NCBI RefSeq assembly: GCF_011602485.2
Contig: NZ_CP050022.2
Location: 3,058,001 to 3,122,000 of the forward strand
Source: Bradyrhizobium sp. 1(2017)
GTDB taxonomy: Bacteria > Pseudomonadota > Alphaproteobacteria > Rhizobiales > Xanthobacteraceae
Length of the DNA: 64,000 nt
Reading direction: 5' to 3'
The position numbers were made by a program, and so were the translations under genes. Positions within the stretch are counted from its first letter, which is position 1. Each line of letters opens with the position of its first letter. This document shows positions 8,155-17,253 of the stretch, piece by piece. Below the pieces are notes generated by a model. The model had not been told where the DNA came from. It made no database searches and worked only from the letters and a program-made list of their open reading frames with translations.

Positions 8155-9144
8155 GTGTCCGGATCTCCCCAGACTCGTTCGTTGCGTGAGCTGATGCCGT
8201 GGCGCCCTGCCGTGGCCGTCTGTGTGTTGGTCGTCAGTGGCCTCCAGCCCTCGCCGGCACCGCCACGGGCGGCGCCTCCGATGCCGCCCGCCTTGCGCGG
8301 CATGGACGAGCCGATCACGCCGATGCCGCCGGCTCCTGCGCTCGATCCGCGAAAGGTCCAGCTCGGTGAACGCCTCTTTGGCGACCGGCGTCTGTCGCGC
8401 GATGATTCGAAAAGCTGCTTGTCATGCCACGACATCAGCACGAATGGCGCGAGCACGAGGCCGCACGACGTCGATCTGGACGGCGCGGAGCTGCCGTTCA
8501 ATACGTTGACCGTCTTCAACGCAACCCACAATTTTCGTTTCGGCTGGGAAGGAAAATATCGCGAGGTCGGCGCAGACGTCACGTCGTCGCTGGTCAACCC
8601 GCGGATCATGGGCAGCGATCTGAACACGATCGCGAACAAACTCAAGCAGGATCCTGTGGTACGCGCCGGCTTCTTCGCGGCCTATGGCCGCGGTCCGGAT
8701 GGCGACAACATCGTCGATGCCCTCGTCAATTATGAGAAGACGCTGGTGACGCCCGGCAGCAGGTTCGATCGCTGGCTCGAGGGCGATGGCACCGCGTTGA
8801 GCTCCGAGGAATTGGAAGGATATCACCAGTTCAAATCGCTGGGCTGCGTCTCTTGCCATCAAGGTGTCAATGTCGGCGGGAATCTGTTTCAGCGTCGCGG
8901 CATATTTCATCCTCTGTCCTCGCCGGACCCGGCCATTCTGCGCGTGCCGAGCCTGCGCAATGTCGGAACGACCCCACCTTACTTTCACGATGGCAGCGCA
9001 CCGACTCTGGAAGAGGCTGTCCGGAAAATGGGGGTATCTCAGTTAAACGCGACTCTGACAGACCATCAAATCAAGGCGATCGTCGCCTTTCTCCGCAGCC
9101 TGACCGGAGAATACCGCGGCGCCCAGGTCGGAGGTGAGCCATGA
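8155..9144 (+). CDS. Di-haem cytochrome c peroxidase, CCP/MauG family
   Basis: 329 aa from a GTG with GAGG 5 bases upstream. An N-terminal hydrophobic segment (about residues 17-30) suggests export to the periplasm. Two c-type haem sites are visible: C88-x-x-C91-H92 and C231-x-x-C234-H235. The conserved block RVPSLRNVGTTPPYFHDGSA (264-283) and the spacing of the haem sites match bacterial CCP/MauG proteins at normal length. These use two haems to reduce H2O2 or, in MauG, to oxidise a protein substrate. The stop overlaps the start of the sensor kinase by 4 bp, so the two are translationally coupled. This suggests the peroxidase feeds a redox or peroxide signal to the kinase, or is regulated with it (inference). 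Confidence 0.9.
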   Translation: MSGSPQTRSLRELMPWRPAVAVCVLVVSGLQPSPAPPRAAPPMPPALRGMDEPITPMPPAPALDPRKVQLGERLFGDRRLSRDDSKSCLSCHDISTNGASTRPHDVDLDGAELPFNTLTVFNATHNFRFGWEGKYREVGADVTSSLVNPRIMGSDLNTIANKLKQDPVVRAGFFAAYGRGPDGDNIVDALVNYEKTLVTPGSRFDRWLEGDGTALSSEELEGYHQFKSLGCVSCHQGVNVGGNLFQRRGIFHPLSSPDPAILRVPSLRNVGTTPPYFHDGSAPTLEEAVRKMGVSQLNATLTDHQIKAIVAFLRSLTGEYRGAQVGGEP

Positions 9145-11642
9145 AAGTCGCCCCCGCGATGGTCGGTGTGGCGTTCCTGCTCGCGCTGCTAACCTGGCTT
9201 CTGCTGAACGGCCTGAATTTGAACTCGGACCGCTATGACCGCCAAACGCAGGCGCTTTCCGACTTCACCCGGTTCGAGCGCGCCGTGAACCGCGAGGTGC
9301 TGACGTCACGGGCCGGCCTGTCGAAGAATTACGATGCCCTCGTCGCCATGGTGGATGCCTACGACGCCGCTCTAGTGCGGCTTCGCGAGGCGGCCGACAC
9401 GGACAAGGAGCAGATTGCCGCGATCGACGTGCTGGCGGCGCGTGCCGCCAGGCAGGAGGAGTTGATCGAGCAGTTCAAGAGCAAGAACGCCCTGCTCCGG
9501 AATTCCTTCACCTATTTCAGCCTGTTCAGTTCCCGTCTGTCGTCGTCGAACGACAGGCCGCTGGTGGCGGATGTCTCGGCGCTTTCCGCGGCGATGCTGC
9601 AACTGACGCTCGACACGTCCGATGCCACCGCGGGCGAGCTGCAGTCCCGGCTCGACAATCTCGAACGCCTGCAGATCACGTCCGAAGACAACGAGCTGCT
9701 GCACGCTGCCGTTGCGCACGGCCAGCTGCTGCACGACCTGCTTCCGGATGTCGACGCCATTCTGAAGGCGTTGGTTGCCGAGACCAACAACCGTGAGCAG
9801 GATGCGGTCCATGCGCTGATCGTCAAGCGCCAGATCGCTGCCCGGGTGGCGGCACGCAAAAATCGCTTGTTGCAGTATCTCACGTCACTGCTGCTGCTCG
9901 GTGCTCTCGTCTATTTCGGCCTGCTGTTGCGCGCCCGCGCCAAGGCCCTGCGCCGTCGCGCCGCATTCGAGCATGTGATCGCAAATATCTCCATGCGCTT
10001 CATCGAGTCGCATGGCGATGGCCTCCGCGGTCATGTTGAGAGTGCGCTCGAGGAGCTTGCGGGATTTATCGGTGCGGACAGGGCTTATTTCGCGTGGTCG
10101 GCGGCGGGGACCGACAATGTCTACGGGTGGGTACGCGAGGGTGTTCGCCTCGACGCGACCTGGCCGAACCGGGCACGCGATCTGGCCCAGCGCTACGATG
10201 ATCGCGAGGATGCGATCATCTACATACCCAGGGTCCGGCCATCGTATCCCGACGATCTGGCGAACCTCCTCGACGAAGCCGGAATTCGCGGCTGGCTGTG
10301 CATTAAGGCTGCGTCCGGACACGGACATGCCGCCATTCTCGGCTTCGACGCGATAGAGGCCGCTGCGCTAAGCCAGTGGGCCGAATTTGCGCTCTTCCGC
10401 ACCGCCTTCGATGCGATCCGCAACGCCGTGGGACGCGTGGTCCTCGAGCAGGAGAAGGAGCGGCTCCAGGCAAGCCTGCAACAAGCTCGGCGGATGGAGA
10501 CGATCGGCACCTTCGCCAGCGGCATTGCCCACAACTTCAACAATATCGTCGGGGCGATCCTCGGCTATGTCGAGATCGCTGAAGCCGGCATCAAGTCGGG
10601 AACCCGGTCCGCGACGAACCTCGCCGAGATCCGCCGGGCCGGCGAGCGAGCGAGTGAGCTCGTCGGCCAGATTTTGACTTTCGGCCGGCGTAGCCAGGGA
10701 CGACAGGAGCGCATCTGCATGAGTACGCTGGTGGCCGAAACCGAGGCGCTGCTCGCCGCATCGTTGCCTGCGCATGTGAAGTTTGTGGTCAGCCAGCGTG
10801 CTGAGGGCATCGTCGTCTCCGGCGAGCCGGCGCAATTGCAGCAGGTCATCCTCAATCTTTGCAACAACGCCGCCCAGGCGATGGAACAGCCCGGCACCAT
10901 CGACCTGCAGATCACCGAACGGGAGGTCATGCATTCCTTGTCGATCGGGCGGACCGGGTTGCTGCGTGGACGCTTCGCCGTCATCTCGGTCTCCGATCCG
11001 GGGCTGGGAATGGACGAAGCGACGCTGGAGCAGGCGTTCGAGCCGTTCTTCACGACGCGCTCGGAAGGCAATGGTCTCGGGCTTGCGACGGTCAGGGAGA
11101 TCGTCGAGCAGCACGGCGGCGCGGTGGCGGTGCGGAGCACCGTTGGCGCCGGGACACGCTTCGACGTCTGGCTGCCGTGCGGGTCGCTGGACGAACCGAT
11201 ATCGGTGCAGCACGCGCCGTCGCTCGCGTTGCGCGGCAATGGGGAAACCGTTCTGGTGTTCGAAGCGGACCGTAAGCGATTGCTGCGCTACGAGGAGATT
11301 CTCGCAGCGCTCGGTTACGAACCGGTCGGATTCTCGGTACTGGCCGAGGCCGAAGCGGCCTGCCGCGCCGCGGGGACCCGTTTCGACGCGGCGCTGGTGT
11401 GCCATGTGCCGGGAGGGTCCTCGCTCGATCTTGCCTACCTGCTGCATGATGTGGCGCCGCATCTGCCAATCATTCTCGCAAGCCCCTCGATGCATCACTT
11501 TGCTGCGCCCTTGCTTGCGACCGCGGGCGTCTCCGAGCTCGTCCATCATCCGTTGATGTCGGCCGAGCTCGCCGCGGTGCTGTCGCGATGCCTCGCGGCG
11601 TCGGCAAGCAAACGAATGAAGCGCATAGCCACCGCCGGCTAG
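9141..11642 (+). CDS. VirA-like hybrid sensor histidine kinase with degenerate receiver
   Basis: 833 aa. TM1 at about residues 5-25, a long helical periplasmic region (about 30-240, like the all-helical sensor of VirA relatives), TM2 at about 244-262, and a GAF-like linker (about 275-440, with AGFIGADRAYFAWSAAG). The dimerisation/phosphotransfer helix carries GIAHNFNN with H464. The ATPase domain has an N box (VILNLCNNAAQAM), a G1 box (DPGLGMD) and a G2 box (GNGLGLATV). The C-terminal ~120 residues have the receiver fold pattern but read DAALVCHVPGG where the phospho-Asp should lie and VHHPLM where the invariant Lys should lie, so it probably cannot be phosphorylated. Inner membrane. It is coupled to the cytochrome c peroxidase gene. 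The signal is unknown; VirA itself senses phenolics. Confidence 0.9.
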   Translation: MKVAPAMVGVAFLLALLTWLLLNGLNLNSDRYDRQTQALSDFTRFERAVNREVLTSRAGLSKNYDALVAMVDAYDAALVRLREAADTDKEQIAAIDVLAARAARQEELIEQFKSKNALLRNSFTYFSLFSSRLSSSNDRPLVADVSALSAAMLQLTLDTSDATAGELQSRLDNLERLQITSEDNELLHAAVAHGQLLHDLLPDVDAILKALVAETNNREQDAVHALIVKRQIAARVAARKNRLLQYLTSLLLLGALVYFGLLLRARAKALRRRAAFEHVIANISMRFIESHGDGLRGHVESALEELAGFIGADRAYFAWSAAGTDNVYGWVREGVRLDATWPNRARDLAQRYDDREDAIIYIPRVRPSYPDDLANLLDEAGIRGWLCIKAASGHGHAAILGFDAIEAAALSQWAEFALFRTAFDAIRNAVGRVVLEQEKERLQASLQQARRMETIGTFASGIAHNFNNIVGAILGYVEIAEAGIKSGTRSATNLAEIRRAGERASELVGQILTFGRRSQGRQERICMSTLVAETEALLAASLPAHVKFVVSQRAEGIVVSGEPAQLQQVILNLCNNAAQAMEQPGTIDLQITEREVMHSLSIGRTGLLRGRFAVISVSDPGLGMDEATLEQAFEPFFTTRSEGNGLGLATVREIVEQHGGAVAVRSTVGAGTRFDVWLPCGSLDEPISVQHAPSLALRGNGETVLVFEADRKRLLRYEEILAALGYEPVGFSVLAEAEAACRAAGTRFDAALVCHVPGGSSLDLAYLLHDVAPHLPIILASPSMHHFAAPLLATAGVSELVHHPLMSAELAAVLSRCLAASASKRMKRIATAG

Positions 11643-11785
11643 CGACTGCCGAACGGTGCATCATCTATTTCACAGGTAACGCGATCTCGGAGGCGGGAAG
11701 CCTTCATGTAACTCCTTCGTTCTATCCATCGCATCAGGTTGCTCGTCTCGAAGTGACCCAACCCGATCGCGATAGGAGAATGATG

Positions 11786-12064
11786 ATGTCCAACCGATGT
11801 GGTCCGATGGTCGTCGCCGCCTTGCTCTTGTTCGGCTCGTCCTCCAACGGCGCAGATGCCGAAGCGATGACAGGCGCCGGGATCCGCAAGATTGCGTCGG
11901 CCGGCGACATGGCTTCGGCCGAGCGATCCCGGGTGCCTATAGGTCACCGGCAGCCGCGCCCACGTGACATTCCGCTGAGTGCCGGATTGACGCCGGTCGA
12001 TGCCGAGCTGCGGCGCCTCGACGCTGACGTCGACAGGAAGCTGATCATCTGCCACGGCTGTTGA
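11786..12064 (+). CDS. Small exported protein of unknown function
   Basis: 92 aa (start at the third of three consecutive in-frame ATGs, 11780/11783/11786; AGGAG at 11774-11778 gives best spacing to 11786). The N-terminus MSNRCGPMVVAALLLFGSSS reads as a signal peptide, possibly cleaved near NGADA-EAM. The mature part is polar, and the end LIICHGC holds a C-x-x-C pair at the extreme C-terminus. No family recognised. It follows the kinase gene by 143 bp on the same strand and converges on the exopolysaccharide locus. Confidence 0.6.
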   Translation: MSNRCGPMVVAALLLFGSSSNGADAEAMTGAGIRKIASAGDMASAERSRVPIGHRQPRPRDIPLSAGLTPVDAELRRLDADVDRKLIICHGC

Positions 12065-12093
12065 CACGGTTGCCGGCCGCGCCTTGGCGTGCG

Positions 12094-13629
12094 TCAGCAG
12101 GCAGTGGATGGACTGGTTCGTGTGGGCACGAGCGCCGATGGAAGTCTGCTCGCGAAAACGCGAATCTTGGGCTGGACGCGCGATCCGTCGATCACCTCCA
12201 GCCGGCCGCAGCGGTTCAGCGTATGCAGCTTGCGCCCGGGCCATGCCGGTCCGGGCGCTATGGAGTGGCGGACGATCTGCTTGAATGTCGTCGGCGACAA
12301 TTCGACGATCTCCGCCAGCGCAAGTGCTGCACCGTATCCGTCGGCACAATTCTGAATGGGGCGCCACAGTTTGTCATCGATGGTGACGAAGTGCCCCGCC
12401 GGTCGCGTGCTCGCACGATCGATCAGGATCGGATTGCTGGCATGGGGCAACCAGGGACCCAGGAGGCGATCGGCGTAGTAGATCGCCAGCGAATCCGAAT
12501 AGCCACCCGTTCCGTCGCGCCAGGCTCCAAAGAGATAGTACAGTCCATTGTGCCGCGTGATCGTGGCATCGGCGAGTTCGAGTCCGGCAAGGAGCGTGGT
12601 GTGCCGCTCCCATTTGTCTGGAAAACGAACGCATTTGTAGAGCGCGACGTCACCATGGAGGGAGCTCTCCGGAATCATCCACAACGCGCCGTCGTCCTCG
12701 ATCAGGAACGGATAGGAGAGGTGCCAGGGCTCCTCCAGCACCGGCACGACTTTCCCAACCGGACCCGCGTCATTGAACTCGATGGCTGAAATGGTGCCCT
12801 TGCCAACCCTGTGATCGAGATCTTCAAAGAAGACGAATGTTCGTCCCTGCCATTTGATGGGAAACGGGTCGGCGTAGAAGTGATTGCCGGGATCGCCCAG
12901 CACATTCCATCCTGGCCCGGATAGATCTCCGCTCTGCCAGACGCCTGGGCCGTCGTTGAAGCGCCATCCGACATGCCAATGCGGAGCATAGCAGCAGAGG
13001 CGATAGATCTCCTTGGCGATCGATACGGTGAGGCCACGCGCGACAAAAGCCGCCGGGTGGCGGCCGGTGCCGTCTCCGGCTGGACGCGCCAGTTGCGGCA
13101 CGATGCGCGGGCGTTCCGACAGAATTGCCGCCACCAGGGTCAGGGTTCGCGCCATGACGGTTTCGAGCGCGCCGCTCAAGCCGGCTGCGATCTCTGCGGA
13201 TGGGTGACCGCGATCGAGGACTGCGCCGTCGATCTCGTTGACGATCTCGATCACCGGCAGGTCGCCGGCGAGAATGGCGGCGAGAGCAGCGTTTTCGCCA
13301 GCGGCTCCGTTGAAGAGAGGGCGCAGATACAGCCGGGCGGAACAGTTGGGAGCGCGCGCGGCCCCCGTAAAATCGACGATCACGTCGGCCGTGCCAATGC
13401 GGGCCTGCGTCGATTCCGGGCTGATCTTCAGCTTGCCGGCACCGCTGTGCTTGCCCCTGTGCAACACCATGCGTTCGAGCTCGAACAGCGCGTCGAGCCC
13501 CGTGGGGCGCGCCTCTGTCGTCGCCGTCCAAGCGATTTGAAGCGGGACGTCCCGGCCGTCGATCGACAGCGTCTCGCGGTCCATCCAGCGCCGCGCATGC
13601 TCACGTTCACAGCGAAACTCGATGATCAT
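12094..13629 (-). CDS. GINT1-like protein: formyltransferase-like N-terminus plus five-bladed propeller
   Basis: 511 aa from ATG 13629; a TTG at 13662 would give 522 aa and overlap the upstream stop (TTGA), so coupling through that start is possible. The C-terminal half (about 240-490) has repeats of GNHFYADPFPIKWQGRTFVF, SYPFLIEDDGALWMIPESS and ITRHNGLYYLFGAWRDG. These are the signature of the beta-fructosidase-like propeller found in glucosamine inositolphosphorylceramide transferase 1 relatives. The N-terminal half resembles the methionyl-tRNA formyltransferase-like part seen in bacterial exopolysaccharide proteins. A sugar-modification or transfer role in the polysaccharide pathway is likely; the exact reaction is not known. 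It lies next to and downstream of a GT4 gene. Confidence 0.65.
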   Translation of the reverse strand: MIIEFRCEREHARRWMDRETLSIDGRDVPLQIAWTATTEARPTGLDALFELERMVLHRGKHSGAGKLKISPESTQARIGTADVIVDFTGAARAPNCSARLYLRPLFNGAAGENAALAAILAGDLPVIEIVNEIDGAVLDRGHPSAEIAAGLSGALETVMARTLTLVAAILSERPRIVPQLARPAGDGTGRHPAAFVARGLTVSIAKEIYRLCCYAPHWHVGWRFNDGPGVWQSGDLSGPGWNVLGDPGNHFYADPFPIKWQGRTFVFFEDLDHRVGKGTISAIEFNDAGPVGKVVPVLEEPWHLSYPFLIEDDGALWMIPESSLHGDVALYKCVRFPDKWERHTTLLAGLELADATITRHNGLYYLFGAWRDGTGGYSDSLAIYYADRLLGPWLPHASNPILIDRASTRPAGHFVTIDDKLWRPIQNCADGYGAALALAEIVELSPTTFKQIVRHSIAPGPAWPGRKLHTLNRCGRLEVIDGSRVQPKIRVFASRLPSALVPTRTSPSTAC

Positions 13630-13658
13630 GTCGAGCCAATCTATTCCAACGTACCCCG

Positions 13659-14834
13659 TCAAAGGACTTGGCTGAGAAGCCGAACGTATTCCTCCACCAT
13701 GGCGTCTACCGAATAGCGCAACCGCAGGCCTTTGGCGTTTTGTCGCAGTTCGTCACTCAGTTGCTGGTCCGTCAGAAGCCGTGAGACGGCCGCCGACAGT
13801 TTCGTGTGATCGGAGGCATCGACGAACAGCGCCGTCGGCTTTCCTTCGAAGGACAGCACCTCGCGCAGGACGGGAAGATCGGTGACCACGGAGGGAACAC
13901 CGGCGTTTGCGGCCTCGACCGCAGCCAGACCGAAGGTTTCGGCCTGCGTCGGGAAGACGAACACGTCCAGACAGGCGAGAAAGTCTGCCATCCTGCGCGG
14001 GGGGATTTCGCCGAGCAGATACAGCCGGTCCGACACTTTCAAGTCGTCAGCCAGCTGCCTCAGCCGGGCCTCGTCGGCGCCCTGTCCGGCCAGCGCCAGG
14101 TGCCAGGAAGGCTCCTCCGGCAGCAGGCGTATTGCCGCATCAAGCCGCTTGTGCGGATGCAGCCTCGCCGCGCAGCCGAGCAGGATGCGATCGGGCGGCA
14201 GGTTGAACGTCGCTCGTGCGGCGTCCTTCGACAGGGTGAGGGCCTTGTCGTCGAAGCCGTGTGGGACATGGACCATGCGTGACCGATAGGCCGCCGGGTA
14301 GCGCGAATATTCGCGTTCCATGTCATGCGAATTGAGCGTGATGCGGTCGAAGAAGCCGAGGCTGCCCATGACGATGTCGGCCGTGCGGACTGGCCAGTTC
14401 ATCGACAGCGCGGATGAAACCTGGTTGGCGATGACAGGCGCGCGGCAGACGAGGCGCGACACGCCGGCGCCGATGACATTGCCGAAATGCTGAAACGTCA
14501 GCACGGCGTCGGGCTTGCTGGTGCTGATCTGACGGCCGAGCGTCCACAGCATTCGCGCCAGGGCCACCGGATGTCCCGGCCGGCTCGCAGCGCAGTAGAG
14601 CGTATCGGGAGGCTCGTCGAACGAGTCCGACTTGCGGAAGAAGAAGAGATTGGTGACGCGGTGGCCGCGGGCGGAGAGGCCGGCTCCGAGCAGCCTGGAG
14701 ATCTCCTGCGCGCCGGCGTTCTCGGCCTGGGTCTGTACGAGAAGGACGTGCAGCTTCCGTCCGCTACCGGTGGGCGGCGTGAGTGCTGTCGCAGCCGTCG
14801 CGCCCAACTCCTTGTTTGGCTGGTAATGGAGCAC
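13659..14834 (-). CDS. GT4-family glycosyltransferase
   Basis: 391 aa from a GTG with a GGGAT-like site before it. GT-B fold: the N-terminal domain starts KLHVLLVQTQAENAGAQE (residue 27 on); the C-terminal donor domain has LGCAARLHPHKRLDAAIRLL and the E-x7-E motif in AETFGLAAVEAANAGVPSVV (about residues 298-306). These enzymes retain anomeric configuration and build the polysaccharide repeat unit on the cytoplasmic face. The stop is followed at once by the GINT1-like gene, with which it is co-transcribed. The 284-bp gap to the divergent chain-length gene at 15119 contains a 10-bp palindrome ACCAATTGGT (15009-15018) and is the likely shared promoter region. Confidence 0.88.
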   Translation of the reverse strand: MLHYQPNKELGATAATALTPPTGSGRKLHVLLVQTQAENAGAQEISRLLGAGLSARGHRVTNLFFFRKSDSFDEPPDTLYCAASRPGHPVALARMLWTLGRQISTSKPDAVLTFQHFGNVIGAGVSRLVCRAPVIANQVSSALSMNWPVRTADIVMGSLGFFDRITLNSHDMEREYSRYPAAYRSRMVHVPHGFDDKALTLSKDAARATFNLPPDRILLGCAARLHPHKRLDAAIRLLPEEPSWHLALAGQGADEARLRQLADDLKVSDRLYLLGEIPPRRMADFLACLDVFVFPTQAETFGLAAVEAANAGVPSVVTDLPVLREVLSFEGKPTALFVDASDHTKLSAAVSRLLTDQQLSDELRQNAKGLRLRYSVDAMVEEYVRLLSQVL

Positions 14835-15118
14835 GGATCCCGACCCGCTGAAGAAACGAAATTTTCACCTTCTTGATCCGGTACCTACCATGCGAGCATC
14901 CCGCGGACACCGACTAGCAACAAACGGAGTTAATGCACGGATTGCCGGAACGGCATCCTTCGCGAGGGAATTCTGCTGGTTCCCAAAGCAAGTTAAGCTA
15001 GCGTATTAACCAATTGGTCATGCTCGCGAACGCGGCGGGTAACTGCGGATTAACCATAGATATTTACGGTGGAGCAGGCCACTGAACAGTGTTCGCCAGT
15101 TGAATCCGAGTAAAGTCC

Positions 15119-17209
15119 ATGACGTTCGGTCGCCGCGCAGAGCCGACAAGTTCCGGATCGACCGGCGTCGCCGCGTCGTGGAGCCGGACGTCGTCGAACG
15201 GTGAGACCGGCAAGACCGGCGCACGCGTTGGCGGCGCACTCACTGCGACCGGCGCGCTCGCCTTCCTTCGCGCAAACGTTCGACGGATCTTGACGCTCGC
15301 TCTCGCGATTTTCGCGTTCGGCGCGGTCGTCCTGCTGGTGATTCCGACCAGATATGCCGCGACCGCACTGGTCGTCGTCGATCCCCGCGAGCAACGTGTC
15401 ACCACGGAGCAGGACGTTCTGCCGGGCATAGGGCAGGATAGCGCCGCGCTGCAGAGCCTGGTCGAGGTCGCGAAGTCCGACGGCTTTCTCAAGCCGCTGA
15501 TCGAAGAGCTCAAGGTTCGCGACGACCCGGACCTTTCCGGCGGATACACCGACCCCGCGCGCCTGCTCGAGCGTTTCCGCAACCGCCTCGACATTTCCCG
15601 TCGCGGGCTGACCTATGTCATCGCCTTCCGGTTCACTTCGAACCGGTCCGAGCGGGCCGCCTACTACGCCAACGCCATTGCCGAAGCTTTCGTCGCCAGA
15701 CAGAGCCGCATCCGCACCGAGGCGACCGACGAGGCCGCCGATTGGCTCGGCGGCCGGCTCAAGACCTTGAGCGACCGGCTGAAGGCGTCGGAGGACGCCG
15801 TTGCCACGTTCAAGCTCGAGCACAGGATCGTCAACGCCGGCAAGGATGCCACGACCCAGCAATTGCGGGTGACCGAGCTGTCGCAGCAAGTGGCCGCTGC
15901 GCGCGCGCGGACCGAGGAAGCCAAAGCCCGCTACGAGCAGGCGCAGCGCGACGTGAAGGCGAATGTCGAGAGCCCCGTCAAGCAGGATCTCCTCAGCGCG
16001 CTGCGGGGCCAGAGATCGGCGCTCAACGATCAGATTGCGCAGAAGCGGGCGGTGCTCGGCGATCGCCACCCCGACCTCGTGATGTCTTACAGTCAGCTGA
16101 ACGATCTGAACCGCCAGATCGAGGTCGAGCGGAAGAAGGGCATCGATACCGCAAAGTCGGAATACGAGGCGCAGCGCGACCAGCAGAAGGCGCTCGAAAG
16201 CCAGATGAAGGCGGCTGAATCGCAGCTCCTCGTGGATGGTCAGGCTCTGGTCAAGCTCCAGGAGCTGCAGCGCGACGCCGAGGCCAACAGGAACATCTAC
16301 GAGCAATTCCTCTCGCGGTCCAAGACCACAAACGAGCAGCGACTGCTGCAGAGCTCGCAGACCAAAATTGCCTCGTCCGCCATTCCACCGCTTCGCTCGA
16401 CCCTTCCGCCGCTGTCCCTGCTGCTCGCCGCGCTCGCGATCGGTTCGCTGCTGACATCGACGGCGGTCGTTGTCGCAACGGGACGCGGAGTAGGCCGGTC
16501 CGTCCCGGACGTTCGTGATCCCGAACCGGCTCAACGCCAGCCCGGGGCATGGACACGTCCGCCCGTGTGGGCCCGCATTCCCGATCTGGCGTCCGGCGAG
16601 GTCAGCCGGAACATCTGGCAAGGCCCGGTGTCTCCGACGGAGCTCGATCTCGGTCCCCATCTAGAGCCGCTGCTAGACAGGCTCGAGAAATTGCCGGGGC
16701 CGTTGGGGAAGGTCGTTCTCGTGATGTCGGTCGGGAAGCGTGCCGGCGGCAACACCGTCGCGCGGTCGCTGAACCGGTGGGCCGTGAACAGTGGAAAGCT
16801 GAGCGTGCTGATCCGCGTCGAGCCGGACCTCGGCGGTACCGGAACTCACCTCGCCAAGGCGCCAGCGGACGGCACGACCACGGCGGATTTTCGCAGCGTC
16901 GACGAACTTCTGCGCGCGGGCAGGAGCCCCGAGCCGTCGCCCACGGACGATATTCGTTCGGAGTTCGATCTGATCATCGTTCACGCAACGTCGCTTGCCC
17001 TGCAGCCGGAGGCGGCGGCGCTGGCTGCTCATGCCGATCTGGTAATTCTGGTTGGCCGCGAAGACGCAATCGATTCAGCCGCAATCCGCAGGGTGACGGC
17101 TGCGCTCTCCCGCTTTGGCAGCGTGCCGACCGGGATCGTCGTCAATCGTGTGCCGGCGGATCCTTCGTCGGCTCAACGTCGCGGCGAGGCGCTCGGCTTG
17201 GCCGGTTGA
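15119..17209 (+). CDS. Polysaccharide chain-length determinant (Wzz/GumC-like) with degenerate BY-kinase domain
   Basis: 696 aa. TM1 at about residues 57-80, a Wzz domain (TRYAATALVVVDPREQRVTT), a long periplasmic coiled coil (about 200-400), the Pro-rich TM2 (LRSTLPPLSLLLAALAIGSL, about 420-450) and a cytoplasmic tyrosine-kinase-like domain (about 510-690). In the kinase domain the usual Walker A (G-E-G-K-S/T) is replaced by VGKRAGGNTVARSLN, and there is no C-terminal Tyr cluster, so it should lack kinase activity. Such proteins control polymer length and export across the envelope with the ligase/polymerase and an outer-membrane channel, neither kinase activity nor channel being encoded beside it. 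Start ATG 15119; divergent from the GT4 gene. Confidence 0.88.
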   Translation: MTFGRRAEPTSSGSTGVAASWSRTSSNGETGKTGARVGGALTATGALAFLRANVRRILTLALAIFAFGAVVLLVIPTRYAATALVVVDPREQRVTTEQDVLPGIGQDSAALQSLVEVAKSDGFLKPLIEELKVRDDPDLSGGYTDPARLLERFRNRLDISRRGLTYVIAFRFTSNRSERAAYYANAIAEAFVARQSRIRTEATDEAADWLGGRLKTLSDRLKASEDAVATFKLEHRIVNAGKDATTQQLRVTELSQQVAAARARTEEAKARYEQAQRDVKANVESPVKQDLLSALRGQRSALNDQIAQKRAVLGDRHPDLVMSYSQLNDLNRQIEVERKKGIDTAKSEYEAQRDQQKALESQMKAAESQLLVDGQALVKLQELQRDAEANRNIYEQFLSRSKTTNEQRLLQSSQTKIASSAIPPLRSTLPPLSLLLAALAIGSLLTSTAVVVATGRGVGRSVPDVRDPEPAQRQPGAWTRPPVWARIPDLASGEVSRNIWQGPVSPTELDLGPHLEPLLDRLEKLPGPLGKVVLVMSVGKRAGGNTVARSLNRWAVNSGKLSVLIRVEPDLGGTGTHLAKAPADGTTTADFRSVDELLRAGRSPEPSPTDDIRSEFDLIIVHATSLALQPEAAALAAHADLVILVGREDAIDSAAIRRVTAALSRFGSVPTGIVVNRVPADPSSAQRRGEALGLAG

Positions 17210-17253
17210 GGGCGCCGGGCTGCGCCGTTCCCGCGGCGTCTTCAACTAACCCC

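Noticed and set aside
14985..15009. TTAA pair resembling a CtrA site before the chain-length gene
   Set aside because: The two TTAA elements are 9 bases apart (and 6 apart near 21654-21667); the CtrA consensus needs 7.
15050..16660. 536-codon minus-strand frame
   Set aside because: Antisense to the chain-length gene, whose domains and membrane segments are convincing.
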